Assembly (NCBI RefSeq): GCF_020382885.2
Contig: NC_058496.1
Span: 18,332,501-18,396,500, forward strand
DNA: 64,000 bases
Reading direction: 5' to 3'
Source of the DNA: Scatophagus argus
Lineage: Eukaryota > Chordata > Actinopteri > Scatophagidae
The position numbers and the translations under genes are program-made. The notes beneath the pieces were generated by a model. It did not search any database and had not been told where the DNA came from. It was given only the letters and a program-made list of their open reading frames with translations. Of this stretch, positions 1 through 18,849 are shown in pieces (the first letter of the stretch is position 1; every line of letters begins with the position of its first letter).

Positions 1-17
1 ATTCTTTTTCTCTTCAG

Positions 18-3000
18 CTGATGGAAGCTTTTGTCGATGAATACTTTGACCAAAACCCCATTAGTCAGGTATGTTCACACACTCACAAGTTCTGTGCAGG
101 TTTTACAATAACCTGTATTACTTTTAAATCCCTTCAGCTCTTGTTTTAACACAGCAGGTTCAGCTTTTTGTTATTCTCATTATTCTTGTGTAAAGATGCG
201 TGTTGTGATAGCAGATGTTGTAAGTACACAGGAGATGTGGGGTTACCCACCCTGTTCCCCTGACCACCATGTTATGGCCAGCTTAAACAACCTTCAACAA
301 GCAGCCAGGGGCTGTTAAGTGACACCATGTGCAATGTGTCCTCAGGTGGGCATTATCACCACGAAGAATAAAAGGGCTGAGAAGCTGACTGACCTGGCAG
401 GTGAGGGTCACGTAAAAGGATTATGTTAGACTCCACTCCTCAGTGTACCCCTGTGCATATATTGCAAGCTTATGAAAGATGCATCTCATCTTGAATTTTA
501 AACTTCTGATTTTCACTTAACCTTTTAACATTTTCTGACCTATTAGATTTTTACTGTTTCTGATCTCCCCTATTGCTGTTGATTGATTCTGTAATGTGTA
601 ATCGTTCCACTTTCATTTAAAATAAGTTTGAACTTCAATATATATTTGATTCTTCTTGTGCTCCCCGTACAGAATGATGAAAAGTTATTAGGTTATCTTT
701 TTAAAGTCCAAAGGCAGGTTATCTTTGTCAGACTTTCTCATTAAAACCAGGATTACTGCAACAGAAAGAAATTACAACATTTATACTAATATTGCATGAA
801 TAAACCAAGTGTCTCCACCATCAGCTGCACAGAGAAAGCTACACCTTCCGGTGATTTTTGTTTTTTTGCCTCTGTCATCTGTTGAAATTTTTCAAGTAGT
901 GTTGGCTGTCAGCCACATCCTCCAGTCTGCGAAGTTATCCTGTGCAGTTTTAATGTACTTCGATGTTGTTTTGTTTCACCAGGAAATCCAAAGAAGCACA
1001 TTGCTGCTCTGAAGAAAGCGGTGGACACTGTGTGTGTGGGAGAGCCATCATTGTACAACTCTCTCAGCTTGGCCATACAGACCCTCAGGTAGGCTCCCAA
1101 AGACCATATCATACAGAGACCCAGCATTCCCCCAAGCGACAGCGGTGAGGAAAAACTCCAACTGAGATGCATAGCAACAGCAATAATAACAGAAATAATA
1201 GAACTAGGGGCCAGCCTCAGCCAGCCCTAACTATAAGCTTTAAAAGGAAAAGTTTTAAGTCTACTCTTAATTGTAGAGAGGGTGTCTGCCTCCCAGACTG
1301 AAACTGGTGGGTGGTTCCACAGGAGAGGAGCTTGACAATTGCATGTTTTGGATTGGTTTCTGTTATGCTACTGAATGTCATTCAGCTGCTGCCTGTCTTT
1401 GCATTAAGGCACATGCCCGGACATGCGAGCCGGGAGATCCTGATAATCCTCAGCAGCCTTACCACATGTGACCCAGCCAACATCTACGAGCTGATTAAGG
1501 TGAAGGCACAGTGGCCGGTGTCCACTTGCTCAGCTGCTAGGCTTAATTTGTTTCCGTAATTTTAGCTTAATATGAATGTAACTCTGACTCTGTCCCCGCT
1601 CTGTCAGACCCTGAAGTCTCTAAAGGTGAGGGTGTCAGTAATCGGCCTGTCAGCGGAGGTTCGTGTGTGTACGGTGTTGACCAGGGAAACGGGTGGCTCG
1701 TACCACGTCATTCTGGATGAGAGCCACTTCAAAGAGCTGCTGATGCTGCATGTCAAACCTCCTCCAGCCAGTTCCTCATCTGAATGCTCTTTAATACGCA
1801 TGGGTCAGTATGCAGATGCTGTCTCCATCCAGGAAATTTATTCAAACTTGGCACAAAAGTCCAATTGGACATTAAAGATAAACTGATTGGATTTTGGTGG
1901 TCAGAGGTCGCTGTGACCTCACAAAACTCCATTTTAGCTTTAACTCAAGAAATCATGCTCTAATTATGACACAGTTTCACACCGTCCATTATTCAGCACC
2001 ATAACTCAGGAACAGAAGTGCAGATTGTGATCATATTTCACATTTGCTCAGATACTGAAGTGGTGAATGATGATTTTGCAGCAACATCCATATTTACAGC
2101 ATTTTAGTCCACCACAAGCTCAGACAGGGAAGGCACCAATGAAATGGCTCTTTATTTTTTGAGGCTGAGTATTTGTTCTGAGGTTGACTGACTGGAATCC
2201 TGTGATCTCTCAGGTTTTCCTCAGCACACCATGGCCTCTCTTACTGACCAGGATGCCAAGCCTTCATTCAGCATGGCGTAAGTAAAAAAACAACAACAGT
2301 GTGAATCACCACCATGTGCCATAGTGAATTTTCTCTGTCACGTGTTGCACCTGTTGTGTGTCTCCCAGTCATCTGGACAGCAGCAGTGGATCAGGTCTGT
2401 CTCTGGGGGGATACTTTTGTCCGCAGTGCCATGCCAAGTACACAGAGCTTCCTGTGGAGTGTAAAGTCTGTGGTATGTTCTTTTTGCTGTTGTTTTTAAA
2501 AGCACTGTGACTTCAAACTAATCAAATTACCAACACTGTCGGGTGTATGTGTGTGATGTGTTGTCTCCAAGGTTTGACTCTGGTGTTGGCCCCCCATCTT
2601 GCCAGATCCTTCCACCACCTCTTCCCCCTTGAGGCCTTCATAGAGAGTTCTGTGGAGGAGCTTCAAGAAGATAGGTGGCTCTGATACACACACTCACACA
2701 CACGCACACACACACACACAGATATTGCATTGTTGCTGTGTATCTAAACCTGTTGTGATTTGGTTTCAGGTTCTGTCAAGCTTGTCAAGGGGAGCTGAAG
2801 GATAAAAGTGTAAGTTTGCTTGGTTGTGTAGAGGCCTTTCAGATGGTAGAACATACTTTCTTGTTACTTTTAAAGGAGCTCCACAGGAGCAATTTTACAC
2901 ATGAAGTTCACTTTACTCATGACAGGTAGAAGTATAATGCTTGTAAAAAACAGAATGATGAAGTGAAAGAGATTCCCAACAGTTACCAATGACCTTCTAG

Positions 3001-3419
3001 ATAGGATATACTGAAAGGTATGGCATTGTGGGCATTTGAGATGCATTATAGTAATTGTATTTGAAACTTGCCACATACTGTGGATTAAAAATCAAGTTAT
3101 CTTGGTCTCTACTGCATCATTTTTCATCTGTCTTTTTGGAAGTTTGTCTTTCTCAATTTGGATGACTAATAATAGCCATCCAACTAGATGGATAGATAAT
3201 AGTAATATTAAGAGTAAAAACTGTGTACTTTCATTGTTTTCATTGCAACTTCAACTTCGATCCCTCTACCCACCCTTATTTATTTGCTGTCTCTGTCTGT
3301 GTTTATAGATATTCTCCTGTCCAGTATGTCGCAGTGTGTTCTGCGTGGAGTGTGATCTCTTCATCCATGACTCGCTGCATTGCTGCCCATGCTGTATTCA
3401 CAGTCAGAGTGCCCCCTGA
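18..3419 (+). CDS. gtf2h2: General transcription factor IIH subunit 2 (p44), 3' part, ten exons
   Basis: p44 is a core subunit of TFIIH, acting in RNA polymerase II initiation and nucleotide excision repair in the nucleus, where it binds and stimulates the XPD helicase. Coding exons with consistent phases are 18-68, 346-400, 983-1088, 1409-1499, 1608-1803, 2214-2277, 2369-2472, 2572-2674, 2770-2809 and 3309-3419 (TGA 3417-3419). They give 306 residues; about 90 N-terminal residues lie left of the window, judged against a family length near 395. The first exons encode part of the vWA fold ([27 protein letters not shown]). The middle holds [17 protein letters not shown] and [19 protein letters not shown], close to the human protein. 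The end carries a C4 zinc finger (CPQC..CKVCG) and the cysteine-rich RING-like C-terminus ([23 protein letters not shown]). All introns are GT-AG. I am sure of the identity; exon edges come from splice consensus and reading frame. Confidence 0.96.
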
Positions 3420-3582
3420 TGCTGAGAGGCCAACCAATAAGGGCTCAGTGCCAAAGCTCGTGGCTACTCTGAGAACCTTGTCTGAGCTACTGTGATGTTT
3501 ACCTAAAGCACATTGCTTTATATTTGTCAGAAGTGGTTTATGTGCATTGTTTATATGGTTCTGTCTGTGACATGGCAGTTAC

Positions 3583-3588
3583 AATAAA
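3583..3588 (+). promoter_or_regulatory. gtf2h2: Polyadenylation signal of gtf2h2
   Basis: AATAAA lies 164 bases after the gtf2h2 stop codon and is followed by a T/GT-rich stretch (acatttttgtttttg), as expected for cleavage and polyadenylation. The 3' untranslated region would be short, about 170-190 bases. Confidence 0.75.
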
Positions 3589-3599
3589 ACACATTTTTG

Positions 3600-4106
3600 T
3601 TTTTGTACTAATGCTCAAACACAAGAAATTTGTTGTATAGTTTCAAAACCTTATCCAGTTACTCACATGTTACTTTCAATTTGATACTCAATTTACATTT
3701 AATATTCTAAAAGTAGGTTTGGATACAGTCAAACTACTACTATTAAGTAAAATTCAATACATCACTCTTCCAATGATTGAAAAAAAAAAATCAATATGAC
3801 ATATTTAACAAGTGAGTTAAGCTCACTTTCATTGCGAGTGGATTTTGGGGAGTCCCAAGGTCAGGGTCATGTGAAAGCTGAAAGGTCCAGACCAAAAGTT
3901 CCCCGGCTGGATAACCACAATCCCACAATAATAATAATAATTATGATAATAATGAAATAAATAATACAAGATTCAGATCTTTGTGTCGTCATCGGTAGGA
4001 GCAGTAAGGTTAGAGGTATTCAATTCAATTCAGTTTGTTCATATAGCGCCAATTCACAACAAAAGTTATCTCATGATACTTTCCAGTTAGAGGTTAAACT
4101 TGTTTT

Positions 4107-4137
<31 letters not shown>

Positions 4138-4380
4138 AAATTTGGGCATGAATTGCACCAATTTGTTCACAACCAACAAGTTCACGTTTTACATGCACAA
4201 ATGATCACCATGGTCTGCTCATTGCAGTGAGGAGAAGGCTTTGAACAGAACATATAATAAAACAGTTAACGCAAGAAAAATGCGAAAAAGTAAATAAATA
4301 AATGGGTTCTTCCGGAGGATCCGCTTATACGTTTTACCCTTTCTTTTATTAGATATCACATTTATTTTGACTAATAGGAC
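3600..4380. other. gtf2h2-dhfr intergenic interval with no gene seen
   Basis: No coding exon is recognisable here. It is AT-rich, with an (ATA)n-like patch at 3928-3963 and a T-rich run with TTTTG repeats near 4100-4135. A short LINE-tail fragment lies at 4018-4085. In mammals msh3 starts divergently from the dhfr promoter; no msh3 first exon is evident in this gap. Confidence 0.6.
4018..4085 (-). mobile_element. LINE 3'-tail fragment
   Basis: The stretch reads as the reverse complement of the tail seen at 12080-12145 and 58950-59006: an AATTGAATTGAA-type end joined to TATA(T)AGCGCCAATTCACAAC and AAAGTTATCTCA. Such short, 3'-end-only copies are typical of 5'-truncated teleost LINE insertions. 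Only the tail survives. Confidence 0.6.
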
Positions 4381-4399
4381 AACAGGACTGGTGGGAGTT

Positions 4400-4560
4400 A
4401 TTTCTCTCCACAAGATGGCGGTGAGCTAACGACAGGTTGTCAGCAGACGTAAAACAGGAAGACGAAGAAGAAATCGTCATTTCCGGTGCCTCTGTATTTA
4501 CAGGCGGGAAGGTGTACTAAAGAAACACCACATAGTTGATCATTGTCCTGTTCGGTGACA
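4400..4560 (+). promoter_or_regulatory. dhfr: dhfr promoter and 5' untranslated region
   Basis: The interval just upstream of the dhfr ATG has no clear TATA box. It contains AAGATGGCGG (4414-4423, YY1-like), ATTTCCGGT (4479-4487, ETS-like in reverse) and GGCGGGAA (4503-4510, the reverse complement of the E2F consensus TTCCCGCC). E2F control of DHFR at the G1/S boundary is established in mammals, so an E2F-like site about 50 bases before the ATG fits. Site calls are by eye, and the transcription start is not resolved. Confidence 0.55.
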
Positions 4561-7960
<3,400 letters not shown>

Positions 7961-8147
7961 AGAGGAAATAGCAAAAGAAACCATCCTTGCAATTGTGTAT
8001 ATAGGCCCCACAACGATGTAAATGCTGGAAGTGATTTTTAATATGATTTGTACAGTTGGCGGATGTGTTAGTGAAACATGATCATACATGATGCTTTGTT
8101 TCTGTGCATCTGCCAGTTATTTGTGATGGATAAACATACAGTTCTTG

Positions 8148-8153
8148 AATAAA
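8148..8153 (+). promoter_or_regulatory. dhfr: Polyadenylation signal of dhfr
   Basis: AATAAA is followed within 30 bases by a T/G-rich stretch (tgtctttaaacttggtgtcg). It gives dhfr a short 3' untranslated region of roughly 200 bases. Confidence 0.7.
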
Positions 8154-8635
8154 ATCTTCAAGTTGTCTTTAAACTTGGTGTCGAACATTGTCTTTTCTTT
8201 TTTTCTTTTATTCCCTCTGAACTCAGGCAATGGTGATGGATGAAGGAAGTTCTGCCAGAAAGTTTTATTAGGCCAAATAAACCAGTCAGGAGTTACTCAG
8301 TAAATCCTAAACAGAACATCTGGCTCAGATAATGTAAGAGCAAGTTTATGTGGTTTTTAAATGCCATGCAATTCTCTATATATTGTTCCTATTTAAGATG
8401 TGAGTCACTGTGTTGTATAAGCTCATCCTATTGGTTACACGCATCTCCTTACTGAGCAGCTGTCAGTGAGGACTAAACTGGATCACTTTTCCATGCATTC
8501 ACACACAAGTTTCCATAATCCAGAAAGATTCTTTCTAATGTGCGTTTGTGGACACGGGTTGTGATGTGGATGAGAACTTGTGGCCAAATGCATTTAGACC
8601 CTCAGCATATATTGTAAATGTTTTGTACTGCATTA

Positions 8636-8914
8636 CGATTAAGATTAAAGATTAAAGATTAAAGTGACATATTTTGTCATTGGAGGGAACTCACTCCAAC
8701 GAAATTTGTTCTCTGCATTTAACCCACCCAAGTGACGTGCACACACACACAGCAAACCCGGGGCAGTGGGCGACCGCGTGCAGCGCCCGGGGAGCAGTGG
8801 GGGTTAGGTACCTTGCTCAAGGGTACCTCAGCCATGGACACCGGGACGGAGAATCGAACCAGTGATCCACCGGTTACGGGTCCGACACCCTAACCGCTGA
8901 TCCACGACTGCCCC
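8636..8914 (-). mobile_element. tRNA-derived SINE
   Basis: Read on the minus strand from 8914, the element opens with GGGGCAGTCGTGGATCAGCG and GTTAGG (A-box-like), followed by GGTTCGATTCT (B box), the two parts of an RNA polymerase III internal promoter. A body with GAGCAAGGTACCTAACCCCC and GCTCCCCGGGCGCTGC follows, as in teleost SINEs. It ends in a short tandem tail, (CTTTAAT)n on the minus strand, seen at 8638-8664 as ATTAAAG repeats. It is about 280 bp and looks full length. Confidence 0.75.
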
Positions 8915-9100
8915 ACAGTGACTTACTAGAATAATATCCTGCCCACCAAGCAGTGATTGGCCAGATGTGTGGAGGAGTGAAACTTTCAACATCTGTCATT
9001 TGTGGACATACTTATGATGCCATACTCCGAACAGGGTTCTTACGCTGGTGTGGACACGTATGGAATTTGATTTTTAAGTAAAAGAAATGAAGAGTATGGA

Positions 9101-9144
9101 AGAATATTTGTATTTCCAAACAATTTTGGAAATACAAATATTCT
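9101..9144. repeat. Perfect 20-bp inverted repeat with 4-base loop
   Basis: Positions 9101-9120 (AGAATATTTGTATTTCCAAA) are the exact reverse complement of 9125-9144, separated by CAAT. The whole would fold into a perfect 20-bp hairpin. No coding or obvious transposon-end context is visible. Confidence 0.85.
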
Positions 9145-10579
9145 AAAATATAAAATTCAGAATTTCTAAAGATAAATTGATCATACAAGGAGAGTGTTTT
9201 TCATGGTGTTCGGAGCAAGCAGCAAGCAGAGCCGTAATGTTTCTCACTGTGTGAGAGAGCGCAGGCCAGCAAGAGCTTGATGTCATTGAAAGCCAGGCAA
9301 GAAGTGTGACGTATGACTGGACACACACTCCTACACAGAGCTGCCTCTGTACGTCACAGTCTGTAGAACAGCTCTGCCTCTAGTGCCTTATAACTACCAA
9401 ATCCTGACATCCACAGCACAACACAACTAAATTAGTTTGAAAGAACGTGCAGCAACATCTTTGAACTGCCTATAGACATAGCATTACTAATAACCAAATA
9501 TTAAGCTTGTCTTAGCATTTATGAGTTGTGCAGTGTTATAGTTATCAGAAGATAAAACAGACTTTTTTTCTACATAAGGAAATCATACCTGGCCATTTTA
9601 GTTAAAATGAAAAAATAAATAAATAAGATCAAGACGATGGCTGCTTTCATCATTGTTTCCATGGACACGCAAAATAACTGGGCTGCAAAGACACCTTGAA
9701 AATTAAGTAATTTTTTTTTTTTTTTAATCTCATTTTTGGTTCTTTTTTTAACAAAGGAGACTAATATATGGGAGTAATAATAACATAATAATGTTATGAC
9801 AGGTAGCTCTGGTTTCTATTTCCGCTACAATGGAATTTTCTGCACAGTAGTTTTGGCTTGATTATCCCAAACGTAAAGCTTGGTTAACTTCATCAGCTTT
9901 GTGTGAACTCATTTGGCAAAGAATGAGATGTACGCTTGTTTACATGTAAAAGCCCCACAATACAGATTTAAAATAGAGGAACTGGTGTTAAATTTAAATA
10001 TCATAAACAGCACTGCTGTCTGAAAACACCTTTAGATGTGGTAGACAACACACTCTACACTTTAATTAGTTTGAGTCATACTCAGGCCTTCATCCTAGAG
10101 TGTGGTGAGATAATGTATCAAGTTAAAACCCCTTCTCCAACAGCAAACAAGAAATCACAAAGTGGAATAAATGAATCAGAATGAAGAAAAGCATAGAAGA
10201 CTAAATTTGAGCACTTAACACATCATACTGACATAGGTTTTTAATTTTCACAAACTGGTGAAAGGTATCAGTTTAGTTCATCTCTACATGAGCAGATTTA
10301 AAAGCTTAGAAAACCAAAATCCCCCTCAGTCAGCCATAGATTCGACTGACTTATTTTCTCAGCCTTTCTTCGTCATTGACTTCTGAATATGGTAATACGT
10401 CCATGAAGGGAGTGAAGCTCTCTGTTGTGTAATCTTCACCAAAATAAACCCGTCCACAACCTTGAACTTTCTGGTGACGTCGGCAGCACTATTGTCACTC
10501 CACACATCAACAGTCTGAATATGAGTCTTACCTGCGCAAATACTTCATCAAAGACCAATGTCTGCACTGTGGCTGCTCA

Positions 10580-10810
10580 CAATAGGACAGGCTGTCATTG
10601 GCTGTGTGCTTCCTGCTTCTCAGCTGCCATAGGCTAGACTTTCACTCCCATCTGATATATATCAGTCTTCGCCTCCTCCTTTCATCAGTCGCTCCCCTGC
10701 ACGGATGTCTGCCGTCCCTACTGGTTTCTCCTCAGCTTGTGACTGTGACCTATCAACTGGAGGGGACCTGCAATGAACAGCTTTCACAGTAGAGAATGAG
10801 ACACATGCAG
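10580..10810 (+). promoter_or_regulatory. ankrd34b: Probable ankrd34b promoter and untranslated first exon
   Basis: A reverse CCAAT box (TCATTGGCTG, about 10597) is followed by a TATA-like GATATATATC (10653-10662). A pyrimidine-rich stretch then leads to a strong donor, CATGCAG|GTAAGT, with the exon edge at 10810. The next acceptor in the right context is CTTTTGCAG|GC at 14391/14392, just upstream of the ankrd34b ATG. This would make a noncoding exon of about 120 bases and a 3.6 kb intron. Two short upstream reading frames (ATG near 10772 and 10796) would lie in the leader. This is inferred from signals only; transcript data would settle it. Confidence 0.5.
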
Positions 10811-16295
<5,485 letters not shown>

Positions 16296-18849
16296 TATAA
16301 AATATTGGATGCATCAGAAGAAAATGCATGTGCTGTTACCACATTGCTGTATTATACCTATGATACCACCGCTGATGCCAGCTCATGTGCACTTTTAAGG
16401 CTTAGTACAGTTTAGACATTCTGAGCCTGCATTTATGTACTGTTGTTAGATTTCTCATGACAGAATTTCATATCCACATAACAGCTGCTACGACAGTGTA
16501 ACTCTACATAATGAAACACAAAAAGAACAAATATAAAAATTTCCTTCCTCAGTGGATGCCGCTGCTTAGTTGTCAAGAGTTGGTTTTGTTTTAATCATGT
16601 GACCTCAGTATTCTGGTCATATGATAACAGGTGGTTGTATATGGAGAGGACGTGGTAAACCCTGGTATTGGATGTTAATGTCCACCTAGTTTGATGTCCA
16701 GTGATTTGCTGACTCCTGACCAATGACCCTTTTAAAATCACCATTGTTAGTGGTTTTATTTGTGTATTCAGACAGCTGATGTTTTTTGTTTGGTGTGATT
16801 TTATCATCCACTCTATTGCCATCTGTTGGGCCTTTCTAATAGGATGTAGTTTGTAGTCCGCACAACTGATCTTTTCAGTTGTCAGTACGGGTTTAAGATC
16901 AAAATTGATGTATTGGTATGGCAGCATGGGTATTTTGTACACTGTGGTCTTTATGCTCCTGTCAGTCTTCACAATCCCCTATCACCACTTGTTATCACAT
17001 GACCCAAGTTACATTCTATCAACCAATCTATCTCCATGACATTCTACTCAACTCAATCCACTGAGGAAGGCCATGGGTTGAAGTTGAAAGATTTGGAAGC
17101 ACTGAATACCAGATTTCATCTGATGACTCAGACTTAATTCAACAGCACTTGTGTGAGTCAAAAAGGTTTGGGACTTTCTGTGACATCACAGAAAGCTTAA
17201 TCCTGTAGAATGATCTTGGATTGAAAAAAAAAAAAAATACAGTACAGAGTGAAATATAACTCAACAAACACCCACTCCCAATCTACTGGTTTAAAACCAA
17301 AGTTGTTATAAAAGTAGTTTGTGTGAATCATATTTTGAATATATTGATATTTTTGAACATGGAGCACAATGCATATCAGTGAGAGAATAGAAAAGGTATT
17401 TGTGAACATAAGCTGCATGCTAAGGAAAAAATACCCTTATCTTTTAGAAAAAACTTTTTTCTAAATTGCCAATCAGTATATCTGCATCCTTGAAAATTTA
17501 AAACATTCTCAGATATTCTTTTCACCATGTGCAGAGTTGCCAGTGGCAACAACACAGTGATGTGCTCAACCTTCAGTGTTCTGCGTTGTATTATGTTGCA
17601 CTATTTTCAATAAACCTTACAGCAAATATTTCACTGCCTTTGTATGAAGATATGCAATTTACAGTTATATGTAGTGAAAGGCAGGCAGTGAAAACACATT
17701 TGTTTTGGACTCAGTATTTAATTTTCAGGTTCAATCACAGAAAATAACAAGGAAATCTGCGACAGTAATGATCACTGGAGAGCTGTCAGAACAGTCCTGT
17801 GACAACACACAGGTCTGAACTGAAAATGACTCTTAGCCTTTAGCGTCACGTTTGTACAGACTGGTGTTCAACAGCTGAAGCATATTAAAATAGTGAACGC
17901 TGTCACAGCTATCTCAGCTACTCATATCATTAACCTCATCACAGTGTAAGAGAAATTTTTGTCAGATTACTGTTCACCCAAGATCCATTTACCTCCATCA
18001 GCTCCACTAAAATGTCACAGCAACTCATTTTTACTAACTTTTACTTATTTAAATAAATAACGTATATATCTGGGAGACTAATTCATTTACTTCACTATTT
18101 AAAGCCCCATATAATATTCCTGTAACTTTATTAGTCTGACAACATTTCTGATACATCTTAGAGTGAACTCAATATATTTTACATTCTTGTATCTAATTTC
18201 TAACATCACTATCATGTTTTTACAGTATTTCCCAGACTCTATCCAACTTAACCTTTATCCAAAATTTTAAATTACTATATCATCCAGTGGTGTGATGTAA
18301 TGTAATTCAGTTAATTATTAAACTTCTGTATTTTTATTCAAATCGAATACTGAAAGCAGGACTTGTGGAGTATTTTCACACTGAATTACTGCTACTTTTA
18401 CTTAAGGAGCTGAATATTTCTTTTACCAGTCATATTATATAGCAACAGAAGTTCTACTGTAGCAACTCAACTGAGTGAGTTTATATTTTTCACGGTATGA
18501 TATTATAGTGACTGTCAGTCAGTGCATCCAGCCCAGAGACTCTGCAGAAAAAGTGAAACAGATTTGTCTGTCAGCTGTTTGCCACATGTGATACAGTAAC
18601 AAAGCTGAACAATGGAAGTGTTCATAACACACCCACACAAGGACCACCACACCCTGAAACTAGAAGACTATCACATTAACAATGGATGCCACTTTTTTCC
18701 TTTTTTCTAACAGTTAGCTTCTGGATGTTCCAAGGCCCAGAGTCACTGCTGTGGCATGTTACGATGTTAGTGTCGATGGCGGATGAACCACAGAAAAGGC
18801 CTGGCAGAGATTTTCCTCTCTCCACCTGCTGTCCACACAGCACACAGCT
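16296..18849. other. ankrd34b-fam151b convergent interval (3' ends)
   Basis: The two genes point toward each other here, so the interval should hold both 3' untranslated regions. One AATAAA on the plus strand lies at 17609-17614; possible minus-strand signals (TTTATT on plus) lie near 18127 and 18335. I see no coding exon. A block at 16600-17110 keeps a 125-codon frame open on the minus strand, but it has no family resemblance I recognise. Confidence 0.5.

Larger units (their letters stand above)
7961..10640. other. dhfr-ankrd34b intergenic interval
   Basis: No coding exon is recognised between the dhfr stop and the probable ankrd34b promoter. The interval holds the dhfr 3' end, a SINE (8636-8914), a 20-bp perfect hairpin (9101-9144), a poly-T run near 9710-9726, and otherwise AT-rich sequence without visible structure. 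Confidence 0.6.

Noticed and set aside
8860-8914. tRNA gene suggested by the B-box-like sequence
   Set aside because: The A and B boxes belong to a SINE with a long 3' body and repeat tail, and no full cloverleaf could be drawn.
16595-16972. 125-codon open frame on the minus strand after ankrd34b
   Set aside because: No domain or family resemblance, no splice partners, and it lies in the expected 3' region of ankrd34b. A decayed repeat or chance opening is more likely.
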